NCBI RefSeq assembly: GCF_000708045.1
Contig: NZ_ANIE01000008.1
Coordinates: 84,555-148,554 of the forward strand
Direction: 5' to 3'
DNA length: 64,000 nt
Origin: Marinobacter nitratireducens
GTDB taxonomy: Bacteria; Pseudomonadota; Gammaproteobacteria; Pseudomonadales; Oleiphilaceae
The position numbers were made by a program, and so were the translations under genes. Shown piece by piece: positions 9,217-19,631 of this stretch (positions within the stretch are counted from its first letter, which is position 1; each line of letters opens with the position of its first letter). The notes beneath the pieces were generated by a model. That model ran no database searches and was not told the DNA's origin. It saw only the letters and a program-made list of their open reading frames with translations.

Positions 9217-10491
9217 TTAAAGAGTAGTCGGAAACAGGATCTTGCCGGAGAACACGTCGTCGGGGTGGATATCCACACACAGTACCTGTTTTCCCTCCGG
9301 TGTGTGCAGGCCTGTGGATAACGTAATGGTCCGGCGGGCATCCGGCAGGGCAACGTAAGGGCGTGAGCTGTTGATGTGGTTGGGTCTTTCCAGCGCGTTG
9401 CGGAAATATTCCCGGTGGGCCCAATTCGCCCCGGCTGACTGATAAAGCGGGTTGAATCGTGCCGCCTGGTCGCTGTGGTGAGTGTGGGCCAGGTTGCCCT
9501 GCTGCACTCCATTGTGATCAAGCAGGAAACTGCGTTTAACACCGTCGATTTGCAGCAGTCGCTGGCAAACCTGGCGAAACGGGTTGCCCCTTATCAGCTC
9601 ATGGCTGGCGTCGAGGATTTCGAAGCGGAGCAATCGGAGGTAGTTCTCCTGGTCCTGGGTGTCCTGCAGTGACCATTTGCTGGAATCTGTCACCACCGAC
9701 CGCAAGCGGTTTTCTGTGTTAGCGCGGGTGCTGTCATCAATATGGCCAGGCCGGGCAAACAAGTACCCCTGCAAAAGATCCGCTTCGGTTTCCAGGGCGA
9801 TTCTTGCCTGAGTCCTGTTTTCGATCCCCTCAAGCAAAACCAGGCTTCCGCTCTCACGAATCATGCGCACCAGGCTCTCGAGCAGCAGTCTTGCCCGGAC
9901 GTTTTTCTCGGCATTCACGAGCAGTGTCCGGTCGAGTTTGACGATCATCGGGTTGATCAGCCAGAGCCGCTCGAAATTGGAATCCCCCTGGCCAAAATCG
10001 TCAATCGCGATCTGGAACCCATGATGTCGGGCCCTGTGGATAAATGCCATCAAGGCATCGGGATCGTCGCTGGCGGTTTCCACCAGTTCCAGAACAACCC
10101 TGTCCGGGGGGAGTCCGTTGCTTGCGCAGAGCTTCACCAGGTCATCCAGGGATGCGTCGTTTACAACGCAGGTCCCGGGATCGATATTGAGGAACAACCA
10201 GACAGGGCTCGAAGCATCGGAAAAGGTATTCAGGTGAATATTCAGCAGATGCTGGTCCAGTTCCGGCATCTGTCCACGCTCGGTGGCCATGCGGAACAGA
10301 TCAACCGGGGAAACCGCTTGCTGGTTCCGGGTCACTCTAACCAGAGCCTCGTAACCCACGAGCTTTTGATGAGTCGGGCTGACGATTGGTTGATACACCG
10401 ATCTGAAATCATGGCTGTGGATAAGTTCAGGTTCGGGCTCTTCTGGTGCCTGTCTTTGATTTTGTCTGGAAAGTCGAACTACGCTGCTCAT
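9217..10491 (-). CDS. EAL-domain cyclic-di-GMP phosphodiesterase with YkuI-like C-terminal domain
   Basis: A 424-residue cytoplasmic protein. The EAL domain (about 25-255) keeps the residues needed for catalysis: Glu48 of EAL, Asn102, Glu135 of ELVE, Asp164-Asp165 in IDDFG, Lys185 in KLDR, Glu221 in EGIE and Gln241-Gly in QGYLFARP. It is therefore likely to hydrolyse c-di-GMP to pGpG. The C-terminal part (about 270-424) resembles the PAS/PDC-like sensor domain of Bacillus YkuI, which would bind a small ligand. No GGDEF domain is present. The gene converges on the efflux operon and is divergent from the MFS gene. Three DnaA boxes fall inside it. Confidence 0.9.
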   Translation of the reverse strand: MSSVVRLSRQNQRQAPEEPEPELIHSHDFRSVYQPIVSPTHQKLVGYEALVRVTRNQQAVSPVDLFRMATERGQMPELDQHLLNIHLNTFSDASSPVWLFLNIDPGTCVVNDASLDDLVKLCASNGLPPDRVVLELVETASDDPDALMAFIHRARHHGFQIAIDDFGQGDSNFERLWLINPMIVKLDRTLLVNAEKNVRARLLLESLVRMIRESGSLVLLEGIENRTQARIALETEADLLQGYLFARPGHIDDSTRANTENRLRSVVTDSSKWSLQDTQDQENYLRLLRFEILDASHELIRGNPFRQVCQRLLQIDGVKRSFLLDHNGVQQGNLAHTHHSDQAARFNPLYQSAGANWAHREYFRNALERPNHINSSRPYVALPDARRTITLSTGLHTPEGKQVLCVDIHPDDVFSGKILFPTTL

Positions 10492-10711
10492 GGTCAGGAA
10501 TCCTGGTTACAACTGAGCCTTCCTGGCCACCGGGTTCATGGGTTGGGGTAGTTTGTTTGGCAGGTATCGTGCCAGGTTGCTGATTATGTGAATAAATTGC
10601 GGTTTAATCACAATGAACCTGCAAGTGTTCCCGGTTCTTGCTCCCAGTCGCGCACTTCAACGGTGCGTTGAACGTGGCGGTTTTTGAGGCGCGCACCAAA
10701 AAGGATCTTCT

Positions 10712-12010
10712 ATGGCTTCGCACAGCCAGTTTCGATTACTCGGGCAACGGCGTTTTCTGCCGTTCTATCTGACTCAGTTTTCGGGGGCCTTCAACGACAA
10801 TCTGTATAAAAATGCCCTGTTGCTGTTGATCACTTTCAGTGCGGGCAGCGTTCTGGGGCTGTCGGTCAACGTGGTGGTCAATGTAGCGGCGTTTCTCTTC
10901 ATCCTTCCGTTTTTTCTGTTTTCCGGCATTGCCGGACAGATCGCAGATCATTATGAAAAATCCCGGATTATCCGGGCGGTCAAGGCGCTTGAGATTGTCA
11001 TCATGGTGCTGGCGGCTGTCGGGTTATGGTTTGGCTGGTACGCCTGGTTGCTGGTGCTGTTGTTTCTGATGGGTACTCAATCCACCTTCTTTGGCCCGGT
11101 CAAATACGCCATCCTGCCCCAGGTGCTGGAGGATGACGAGCTGGTTGGCGGCAATGGTCTGGTGGGAATGGGGACGTTTGTCGCCATCCTGTTGGGCACG
11201 ATTGCCGCCGGTCTCCTGATGGGCTTGGAATCTGCCGCGCGGTTCACCGCCGTTGCGGTTGTCCTGATGGCGGTGCTGGGTTACCTGGCGGCCCGTCAGG
11301 TGCCGGCGACGCATGATGTAACGCCTGCCGTGACTGTTCGCTTTCGCCCCATCCGGGAAACCTGGCACCTGATGGCCGTTGCCGCCGAGCGTCGACCGGT
11401 ACTGTTGGCGGTGTTGGCCATCTCCTGGTTCTGGTTTCTTGGCGCTGCCTACCTCACGCAATTCCCGAACTTTGCCCGGGTCAATCTGCTCGGGGATGAG
11501 TCCGTGGTCACCCTGTTGCTGGCCATGTTCACCGTCGGTATTTCCATTGGCTCCATGCTCTGCGAGCGCATCACCAAACACCGGATAACGCTGGTCCCGG
11601 TACCTTGGGGGGCGTTGGGGCTGACGCTGTTGGGGATTGATCTGTATTTCGCCGTGCCGGACGACCCGGCCAGTTCCACCTGGTGGACACTGATCTCCGA
11701 CCCCGTCTATCTCCGGGTGCTGCTCGATCTGGTGGGTATCGGTGTCTGCGGAGGCCTGTTTATTGTGCCGTTGTACGCGTTTATCCAGCATGAAACCCCT
11801 GTGGATAAGCGGGCGAGGATCATCGCGGCGCTGAATGTGATCAATGCGCTGTTCATGGTGGTCAGTGCCCTGGCGGGTATCGTGTTCCTCGGACTGCTGG
11901 AGTTCACCATTCCCGGCTTTCTTCTCCTGCTGTCACTGATGAATGCCCTGGTGTGGCTGCTGGTCTGGCGCTTACGTCGCCGGGCACCGGCGTATTCTGT
12001 GGATAATTGA
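10712..12010 (+). CDS. MFS transporter, lysophospholipid transporter (LplT)-like
   Basis: A 432-residue major facilitator with about twelve hydrophobic helices. The opening FLPFYLTQFSGAFNDNLYKNA and the loop GTQSTFFGPVKYAILPQVL are typical of LplT, which flips lysophospholipids to the inner leaflet for re-acylation. In many relatives LplT is fused or adjacent to acyltransferase Aas; neither is seen here, so the exact substrate is inferred. The ribosome site is AAGGAT. Two DnaA boxes lie in its last 210 bases, the second one overlapping the final codons (11998-12006). Confidence 0.85.
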   Translation: MASHSQFRLLGQRRFLPFYLTQFSGAFNDNLYKNALLLLITFSAGSVLGLSVNVVVNVAAFLFILPFFLFSGIAGQIADHYEKSRIIRAVKALEIVIMVLAAVGLWFGWYAWLLVLLFLMGTQSTFFGPVKYAILPQVLEDDELVGGNGLVGMGTFVAILLGTIAAGLLMGLESAARFTAVAVVLMAVLGYLAARQVPATHDVTPAVTVRFRPIRETWHLMAVAAERRPVLLAVLAISWFWFLGAAYLTQFPNFARVNLLGDESVVTLLLAMFTVGISIGSMLCERITKHRITLVPVPWGALGLTLLGIDLYFAVPDDPASSTWWTLISDPVYLRVLLDLVGIGVCGGLFIVPLYAFIQHETPVDKRARIIAALNVINALFMVVSALAGIVFLGLLEFTIPGFLLLLSLMNALVWLLVWRLRRRAPAYSVDN

Positions 12011-12345
12011 TTGAATAATCCGGGAGCAAACTCTGAATTAAATTTTAATTTCATATATAAAACAGCAGCTTAATGTAAATTTTAGTGGTGTTCGGGGCAC
12101 CGGACATCTGTGGATAAGTTATTTGAAAACTTTTCTGAAAAGGTTCGCCCAAGCCTATGAAAAAACGACTATTTCGGTATCTGCTTACCAAATGATCAGA
12201 AAATAGTCGGCGGTTACGAGGGGGGAATGCTTTTTTCTCGCCCTCTGTCTGGTTAAAATTTGCACATTCAGACTGCAATTTTTCCCGCCAGGCGTTATAC
12301 TGCGCGGCCTTATTTTTCCCCGATTTCCGAGGTGAGCTGTGGATT
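11998..12345. other. AT-rich intergenic region with DnaA boxes, candidate oriC-like element and mnmG promoter region
   Basis: The gap between the MFS gene and mnmG (12011-12338) has no credible gene. Perfect DnaA boxes lie at 11998-12006 and 12109-12117, with a degenerate one (TGTGGATTT) over the mnmG start codon. Between the perfect boxes is a very AT-rich tract (about 12030-12075) that could be a duplex-unwinding element. In E. coli, oriC also lies directly upstream of mnmG; in Pseudomonas the origin lies by dnaA and rpmH. Function as an origin is inference. Short minus-strand ORFs here are not convincing. Confidence 0.45.
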
Positions 12346-14225
12346 TTCCGACACGTTTCGATGTGATTGTCATTGGTGGTGGCCATGCCGGTACCGAAGC
12401 TGCTCTGGCAGCGGCGCGTATGGGCTCGCAGACCCTGCTGCTGACCCACAACATCGAGACGCTGGGGCAGATGTCCTGTAACCCCGCCATCGGTGGTATC
12501 GGGAAAAGCCATCTGGTTAAGGAAATCGATGCCCTGGGTGGCGCCATGGCTCGCGCCACCGACAAGGGCGGCATCCAGTTCCGGGTATTGAACAGCCGTA
12601 AAGGTCCGGCGGTTCGGGCCACCCGTGCCCAGGCCGACCGTGTACTCTACAAGGCGGCGATCCGGGAAATCCTGGAGAACCAGCCGAATCTGACGCTGTT
12701 TCAGCAAGCGGCCGATGACCTGATTGTGGAAAACGATCAGGCGGTAGGCGTGGTGACACAGACGGGTATCCGGTTTCACGCCAAGACCGTGGTGCTGACC
12801 ACCGGTACCTTCCTCGGTGGCGTTATCCACATCGGTATGCAGAACCACGCCGGCGGCCGTGCCGGAGATGCCCCCGCGAATGCGCTGGCCAAACGGTTAC
12901 GGGAATTGCCGTTCAATGTCGGTCGCCTGAAAACCGGCACACCACCGCGGATTGACGCCCGGACTGTGGATTTCTCGGTGATGGACCAGCAGTGGGGAGA
13001 CACCCCCGCACCGGTGATGTCGTTCATCGGAAGCCGGGATGAACACCCGGAGCAGGTGTGTTGCTATGTTACCCGCACCACAGAGCAGACCCACGATATC
13101 ATCCGCAGTGGCTTTGACCGTTCACCGATGTTTGCCGGTGCCATCGAGGGCGTCGGCCCGCGTTATTGTCCGTCCATCGAGGACAAGGTTAACCGGTTTG
13201 CCGATAAGGATTCGCACCAGATCTTCGTCGAGCCCGAAGGGTTAACCACCAACGAGCTTTATCCGAACGGCATATCCACCAGCCTGCCGTTTGATATCCA
13301 GCTGGCTGCGGTACGCTCGATTCCGGGGTTTGAGAACGCCCACATCACCCGCCCGGGCTACGCCATCGAGTACGATTACCTGAATCCTCAGGATCTGCGT
13401 CACACGCTCGAAACCAAGTTTATCCAGGGCCTCTATTTCGCCGGCCAGATCAACGGTACGACCGGCTACGAAGAAGCCGGCGCCCAGGGCCTGCTGGCTG
13501 GCATCAACGCTGCGCTGAAGGCCCAGGACAAGGATGAGTGGTATCCGCGCCGGGATGAAGCCTATCTGGGTGTGCTGGTGGATGATCTGATCACCATGGG
13601 CACCAACGAGCCGTACCGGATGTTCACCAGCCGGGCGGAATACCGGTTGATCCTTCGGGAAGACAACGCGGATCTGCGTCTCACCGAAACTGGCCGCAAG
13701 CTGGGGTTGGTGGATGACGAGCGCTGGCAGAAGTTTAATGACAAGCGCGACGGCATCGTCCGTGAGCGTAGCCGCCTGGAAAGTACCCGGATTCATCCGA
13801 ACACCGAGGCTGGCGAGCGCGCCAATGGCTTCCTCAAACAGCCGATGACCCGGGATCAGTCGCTGGCCGAGCTGTTGCGTCGTCCGGAGATCGATTACGG
13901 CCACATCGCCGAGATCGGCGCCGAGCGTGCCGAAGACCCGAATGTGGCGGATCAGGTAGAGATCGAGATCAAGTACGAGGGCTATATCTCTCGCCAGGCT
14001 GATGAAATCGAACGCCTGCGCCGGAACGAAAATACCGCCTTGCCGCTGGACCTGGACTACGATGTGATCGGTGGTCTTTCCAACGAAATCAAGCAGAAGC
14101 TCAAGGATGTGCGCCCGGAAACCGTGGCCCAGGCCTCCAGGATTCAGGGGGTGACCCCGGCTGCGGTGAGCCAGATTCTTGTGCACCTGAAGAAACGGGA
14201 CCTGCTTCGCAAACAAAGCGCCTGA
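12339..14225 (+). CDS. mnmG: tRNA uridine-5-carboxymethylaminomethyl modification enzyme MnmG
   Basis: A 628-residue FAD protein that partners MnmE in making cmnm5U34 in tRNA. It starts at GTG with a GAGG ribosome site. The FAD-binding motif [19 protein letters not shown] is at residues 10-28, followed by the family blocks [22 protein letters not shown] and, further on, the C-terminal helical region that binds MnmE. Length is normal. It heads the mnmG-rsmG-parA-parB cluster. About 12 kb of other genes separate it from mnmE, whereas these two are often close near the origin. A DnaA box at 12823 is in the coding sequence. Confidence 0.98.
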   Translation: MDFPTRFDVIVIGGGHAGTEAALAAARMGSQTLLLTHNIETLGQMSCNPAIGGIGKSHLVKEIDALGGAMARATDKGGIQFRVLNSRKGPAVRATRAQADRVLYKAAIREILENQPNLTLFQQAADDLIVENDQAVGVVTQTGIRFHAKTVVLTTGTFLGGVIHIGMQNHAGGRAGDAPANALAKRLRELPFNVGRLKTGTPPRIDARTVDFSVMDQQWGDTPAPVMSFIGSRDEHPEQVCCYVTRTTEQTHDIIRSGFDRSPMFAGAIEGVGPRYCPSIEDKVNRFADKDSHQIFVEPEGLTTNELYPNGISTSLPFDIQLAAVRSIPGFENAHITRPGYAIEYDYLNPQDLRHTLETKFIQGLYFAGQINGTTGYEEAGAQGLLAGINAALKAQDKDEWYPRRDEAYLGVLVDDLITMGTNEPYRMFTSRAEYRLILREDNADLRLTETGRKLGLVDDERWQKFNDKRDGIVRERSRLESTRIHPNTEAGERANGFLKQPMTRDQSLAELLRRPEIDYGHIAEIGAERAEDPNVADQVEIEIKYEGYISRQADEIERLRRNENTALPLDLDYDVIGGLSNEIKQKLKDVRPETVAQASRIQGVTPAAVSQILVHLKKRDLLRKQSA

Positions 14226-14232
14226 TATCATC

Positions 14233-14877
14233 ATGACCAATCCTCAATGGCCGCGTCAGCTCCGGGACGGGCTGGCCGCTATGAACCTGTCCCTGAGTGA
14301 AGGCCAGCAGCAGCAACTGTTGGCCTTTCTGGCTTTGCTGAACAAGTGGAACAAGGCGTATAACCTCACCGCAGTGCGAGACGAGCGGGAAATGGTGTCT
14401 CGCCAGTTGCTGGACAGCCTCAGCATTCTGCCCTGGGTCACCACCGACCATCTGCTCGATGTAGGCGCCGGTGGTGGCTTGCCGGGCATTCCCCTGGCCA
14501 TTGCATTGCCGGAGCGGCGGTTTACCCTGCTGGACAGTAATGGCAAGAAGACTCGCTTTCTGAACCAGTGTGTACTCGAGCTGGGGCTGGATAACGTGGA
14601 TGTGATCCATGGCCGTGCCGAGGCCTGTCAGCCGGAACAGCCATTCACCCAGATCAGTAGCCGCGCCTTCACCGCTCTGGAAAACCTGGTGGACTGGTGT
14701 GGTCAACTGCTGGCAAAAGACGGGGAGTTCCTTGCCATGAAAGGTCAGTTTCCGGATGATGAGGTGGCTGCCCTACCCGCTGGCTGGAAGGTGATGTCCC
14801 ATCATTTCCTCGACGTTCCCGGTGCGGACGGAGAGCGCCACCTGCTGGTGGTGACCCGGGCAGATCAATCCCAATAA
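14233..14877 (+). CDS. rsmG: 16S rRNA (guanine-N7) methyltransferase RsmG
   Basis: A 214-residue SAM-dependent methyltransferase that modifies G527 of 16S rRNA. The helical N-terminus with NKWNKAYNLTAVRD leads to the SAM-binding LLDVGAGGGLPGIPLAI segment (about residues 75-91) and the downstream RAFTAL block. It lies 7 bases after mnmG, the usual arrangement, and is followed 19 bases later by parA. Length and motifs fit the family fully. Loss of RsmG is known to give low-level streptomycin resistance; this copy looks intact. Confidence 0.97.
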   Translation: MTNPQWPRQLRDGLAAMNLSLSEGQQQQLLAFLALLNKWNKAYNLTAVRDEREMVSRQLLDSLSILPWVTTDHLLDVGAGGGLPGIPLAIALPERRFTLLDSNGKKTRFLNQCVLELGLDNVDVIHGRAEACQPEQPFTQISSRAFTALENLVDWCGQLLAKDGEFLAMKGQFPDDEVAALPAGWKVMSHHFLDVPGADGERHLLVVTRADQSQ

Positions 14878-14896
14878 CCCACGACAGGAGGCGAGC

Positions 14897-15691
14897 ATGG
14901 CGCGCGTGATTGCAGTGACCAATCAGAAAGGCGGTGTGGGCAAGACCACCACCTGCGTCAATCTTGCAGCCTCGCTGGCCGCTATAAAACGCCGGGTTCT
15001 GTTGGTGGATATGGATCCACAGGGTAACGCCACCATGGGCAGCGGTGTGGATAAAAACGCCCTGGAACTGTCCGGCTATGATCTCCTGACCAAACGGGCG
15101 AGCGCCTCGGAGGTGATTTTCCTGGCCGAAGCATCCGGCTTCGACATCCTGCCCGCCAACGGCGACCTGACGGCGGCGGAAGTCGAACTGATGAATGAAA
15201 TCGGTCGTGAGCACCGGCTGCGCCTTGCCCTGAATACCGTTCGTGAAAACTACGACTACATTCTGATCGATTGCCCGCCTTCACTAAGCTTGTTGACTGT
15301 AAACGCACTCTCGGCGGCCGATACCGTGCTGATCCCCATGCAGTGCGAATATTACGCCCTTGAGGGGCTGGCGGCCCTGATGAACACGGTAGAGCAGATT
15401 CAGGAAACCGTGAACCCGAATCTCCAGGTCGAGGGCATCCTGCGGACCATGTACGACCCCCGCAACAGTCTGACCCTCGATGTCTCGGGACAGCTCAGCG
15501 AGTATTTTGGCGACAAGGTCTACCGCGCGGTTATTCCAAGGAACGTGCGCCTGGCGGAGGCACCGAGTTATGGCATGCCGGCTCTGAAGTATGATCGCGG
15601 TTCCAAGGGTGCGGTGGCATATCTGGCACTTGCGGGCGAGATGGTCCGTCGCCACGGCTCGAAAAAGACATCCGCAGCGGTTGCGGTGTAA
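14897..15691 (+). CDS. parA: Chromosome partitioning ATPase ParA (Soj)
   Basis: A 264-residue deviant Walker-type ATPase for origin segregation. The deviant Walker A motif KGGVGKTT is at residues 11-18; Walker A' DMDPQGN and the ILIDCPPSL segment follow. It has a strong AGGAGG ribosome site and sits between rsmG and parB as in other origin regions. It should bind DNA non-specifically in the ATP form and form the gradient that moves ParB-parS complexes. A perfect DnaA box overlaps codons near residue 51 (15046-15054). Confidence 0.97.
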   Translation: MARVIAVTNQKGGVGKTTTCVNLAASLAAIKRRVLLVDMDPQGNATMGSGVDKNALELSGYDLLTKRASASEVIFLAEASGFDILPANGDLTAAEVELMNEIGREHRLRLALNTVRENYDYILIDCPPSLSLLTVNALSAADTVLIPMQCEYYALEGLAALMNTVEQIQETVNPNLQVEGILRTMYDPRNSLTLDVSGQLSEYFGDKVYRAVIPRNVRLAEAPSYGMPALKYDRGSKGAVAYLALAGEMVRRHGSKKTSAAVAV

Positions 15692-15730
15692 CATACCACG
15701 CCACTGCAACGACGAATTTCAACGGGAAGA

Positions 15731-16618
15731 ATGACTGACACCATGGCGGCGAAGAAACGAGGATTGGGTGAGCGAGGCCTGGGCGCATTGCTCGCAGGCT
15801 CCAAGGTGAACCTGGATCAGGAGCTGAAAGACCACGATGGTGAGCTCCGGGAAGTCCCGATCGATCTCATTCAGCGTGGCCGCTACCAGCCCCGTCGGGA
15901 CATGGATCCCGCCGCATTGCAGGAACTGGCGGATTCCATTCGTCAGCAAGGCGTCATGCAGCCGGTTGTTGTCCGCCCCGTCGAGGAAGGTCGTTACGAA
16001 CTGATTGCCGGTGAGCGCCGCTGGCGCGCGACCCAAATGGCCGAGTTGGACAGCATTCCGGCGATCATTCGCGATGTACCCGACGAAGCCGCCATCGCCA
16101 TGGCGCTGATCGAGAACATCCAGCGCGAAAACCTGAACCCGATTGAAGAGGCTTTTGCGTTACAGCGCCTGCAGGACGAATTCGGTCTGACCCAGGCTCA
16201 GGTGGCGGAAGCGGTGGGTAAGTCCCGTACCACCATTACCAACCTGTTGCGGTTGATCGGCCTGACTGAAGATGTGCGACTGATGCTGGAGCACGGAGAT
16301 CTGGAAATGGGGCACGGCCGGGCCATGCTGACCCTGCCACCGGAACAGCAGATGCAGGTGGCGAAACAGGTTGTCGCCAAATCTTTGTCGGTACGCCAGA
16401 CCGAGGCGCTTGTGCGACGGCTACAACAGCAGTCGCCCGGGCAGGCAGATGCCGGAAAGCCGGCACTGGATCCCAATATCCGGGCGCTACAGGATGACCT
16501 TTCGGAGCGCCTGGGTGCCAAGGTTGCTATCAATCACGGGCAGCGTGGTAAAGGCAAACTGGTGATTGAATACAGTTCCTTAGACGAGCTTGATGGCATC
16601 TTGGGCCACATCAAATAA
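15731..16618 (+). CDS. parB: Chromosome partitioning protein ParB (Spo0J)
   Basis: A 295-residue ParB-family CTPase and parS-binding protein. The N-terminal box LIQRGRYQPRRDM and GERRWRA form the CTP-binding fold, followed by the helix-turn-helix region LTQAQVAEAVGKSRTTITNLLRL and a C-terminal dimerisation tail. The start could be the ATG at 15731 (near GGAAG) or the ATG at 15743, which gives the commonly seen opening MAAKKRGLG. I see no perfect parS consensus inside the window, so its sites probably lie to the left, nearer dnaA. Confidence 0.97.
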   Translation: MTDTMAAKKRGLGERGLGALLAGSKVNLDQELKDHDGELREVPIDLIQRGRYQPRRDMDPAALQELADSIRQQGVMQPVVVRPVEEGRYELIAGERRWRATQMAELDSIPAIIRDVPDEAAIAMALIENIQRENLNPIEEAFALQRLQDEFGLTQAQVAEAVGKSRTTITNLLRLIGLTEDVRLMLEHGDLEMGHGRAMLTLPPEQQMQVAKQVVAKSLSVRQTEALVRRLQQQSPGQADAGKPALDPNIRALQDDLSERLGAKVAINHGQRGKGKLVIEYSSLDELDGILGHIK

Positions 16619-16782
16619 CTCGACTGGATTTTCACCATCTTTCGGCCCCCTACCAAAGTTCGTAATCGTGAACTTCCACAACATCTAGTGGTGTTCAGAG
16701 GCTGACTTACCTATTTGTGTCTGCTATCCCGAAAAACCCGTGGTTATGCCGTTTTCATCCGGTTTTGTGGAACGGGGTTTTG

Positions 16783-16811
16783 TTGATTCGTGCACATTGA
16801 ACACATATAAT
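16783..16811 (+). promoter_or_regulatory. Sigma70 promoter of the atp operon
   Basis: A -35 element TTGATT (16783-16788) and a perfect -10 element TATAAT (16806-16811) are separated by exactly 17 bases, 77 bases before the atpI start. The rest of the 269-base gap after parB shows no gene; it holds imperfect dyads around 16730-16780 that may end parB transcription. Confidence 0.85.
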
Positions 16812-16887
16812 CTCGGCGCTCGTATTGGTGTATTTGCTTATTTTTTGAACTGAATCGGGCAAAAAATACCGTATTTTCGGGAAAAAC

Positions 16888-18181
<1,294 letters not shown>

Positions 18182-18240
18182 TCGGACGTTATTAAACCGT
18201 AGTTTGAAACCCTAACCGTTAAACTGAAAACCTAAACTGA

Positions 18241-18513
<273 letters not shown>

Positions 18514-18580
18514 TCGAGTCTCCAACCGGGGGATGACTCCGGTCAGATGATTCTTAACAAAACAGGCGAGAGGTGAAGAC

Positions 18581-19051
18581 GTGAACATTAATTTGACGAT
18601 GATTGGTCAAGCCATCGCGTTCTTTATCTTTGTCGTTTTCTGCATGAAATACGTGTGGCCGCCGATCATGGCCGCACTGCAGGAACGTCAAAAGAAGATC
18701 GCTGACGGCCTGGCTGCTTCAGACCGTGCTGCGCGCGATCTGGAACTGGCTCAGGAAAAGTCAGCTCAGGAACTGCGTGAAGCCAAGCAGCAAGCTGCGG
18801 CCCTGATTGAGCAGGCCAACAAGCGCGCCAACCAGATCGTGGAAGCGTCCAAGGACGATGCCCGCAAGGAAGGTGAGAAGCTGATTGAGCAGGCCAAGGC
18901 CGAAATTGAACAGGAGCGCAATCAGGCTCGTGACGCGTTGCGTGCAGAAGTTGCCGCGATCGCAGTCTCCGGTGCTGAGAAGATCCTGGAAACCTCTGTC
19001 GATGCCTCCAAGCACAACGAAATGTTGGACAAACTGGCGGCAGAACTCTAA
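18581..19051 (+). CDS. atpF: ATP synthase F0 subunit b
   Basis: A 156-residue peripheral-stalk subunit starting at GTG, with a nearby AGGTGAAG ribosome site. One N-terminal membrane helix (about 4-26) is followed by a long charged coiled coil rich in Ala, Glu, Lys and Gln that dimerises and reaches up to the F1 head. Length is that of the E. coli protein. Confidence 0.98.
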   Translation: MNINLTMIGQAIAFFIFVVFCMKYVWPPIMAALQERQKKIADGLAASDRAARDLELAQEKSAQELREAKQQAAALIEQANKRANQIVEASKDDARKEGEKLIEQAKAEIEQERNQARDALRAEVAAIAVSGAEKILETSVDASKHNEMLDKLAAEL

Positions 19052-19066
19052 ACGACGAGGTTCATC

Positions 19067-19603
19067 ATGGCAGAACTGAGAACGCTGGCCCGTCCATACG
19101 CTAAAGCAGCATTTGCTGCCGCTCAGGAGCATAAACAGCTGGCTGAGTGGGCCCAGGTGCTGACCGTTGCAGGACAGGTCACTGCGAATGAAGACATTCG
19201 ACAGCTTCTCGCGAATCCGGGACTGGAAGAGCAGAAGAAGTCCGAACTGATTCTGGAGATCGCCGAAAACGGCGTGACCGATCAGGTTCGCAACTTTTTC
19301 GCGGTACTGGCGGAAAACCGCCGCCTGGCTCTTCTTCCTGAGATTGCAGCGCTCTTCAACACGTACCGGGCTGATCTGGAGCGCACTGTTGATATCGACG
19401 TCACTGCCGCATTCGAGCTGACGGACGAACAGCAACAGAAGCTCGCCCAGGCGCTTTCCGAAAAACTGGAGCGGCAAGTGTCACTCGCAGCGTCAATGGA
19501 CAAGTCTCTGATCGGTGGTGTGATTATCCGCACCGGTGATCTGGTTATTGACGCATCTGTACGCGGAAAGCTGAACAAGCTGGCGGACGCTCTGGGCTCC
19601 TGA
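19067..19603 (+). CDS. atpH: ATP synthase F1 subunit delta
   Basis: A 178-residue subunit that caps the F1 head and ties it to subunit b. It opens with the usual [14 protein letters not shown] and ends in the conserved [23 protein letters not shown]. It lies 15 bases after atpF in the atp operon. Confidence 0.98.
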   Translation: MAELRTLARPYAKAAFAAAQEHKQLAEWAQVLTVAGQVTANEDIRQLLANPGLEEQKKSELILEIAENGVTDQVRNFFAVLAENRRLALLPEIAALFNTYRADLERTVDIDVTAAFELTDEQQQKLAQALSEKLERQVSLAASMDKSLIGGVIIRTGDLVIDASVRGKLNKLADALGS

Positions 19604-19631
19604 TTTCAGCACAAGGTTTGAGGATATTGGC

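Larger units (their letters stand above)
468..15054. repeat. Family of perfect DnaA boxes (TTATCCACA)
   Basis: Exact 9-mers on the plus strand start at 468, 1175, 6744 and 12823. The complement TGTGGATAA starts at 2039, 8531, 9313, 10035, 10416, 11800, 11998, 12109 and 15046. Three more copies lie outside this span at 26297 (minus), 51958 (plus) and 57237 (plus). Thirteen of the 16 extend to the 10-mer TTATCCACAG. Most lie inside coding sequence, so they are superimposed on genes. TTATCCACA is the high-affinity DnaA box of E. coli; binding here is inferred. Confidence 0.8.

Noticed and set aside
14878..16887. Search for parS (TGTTTCACGTGAAACA-type) near parAB
   Set aside because: No good match was found in the parAB region or elsewhere in the window.
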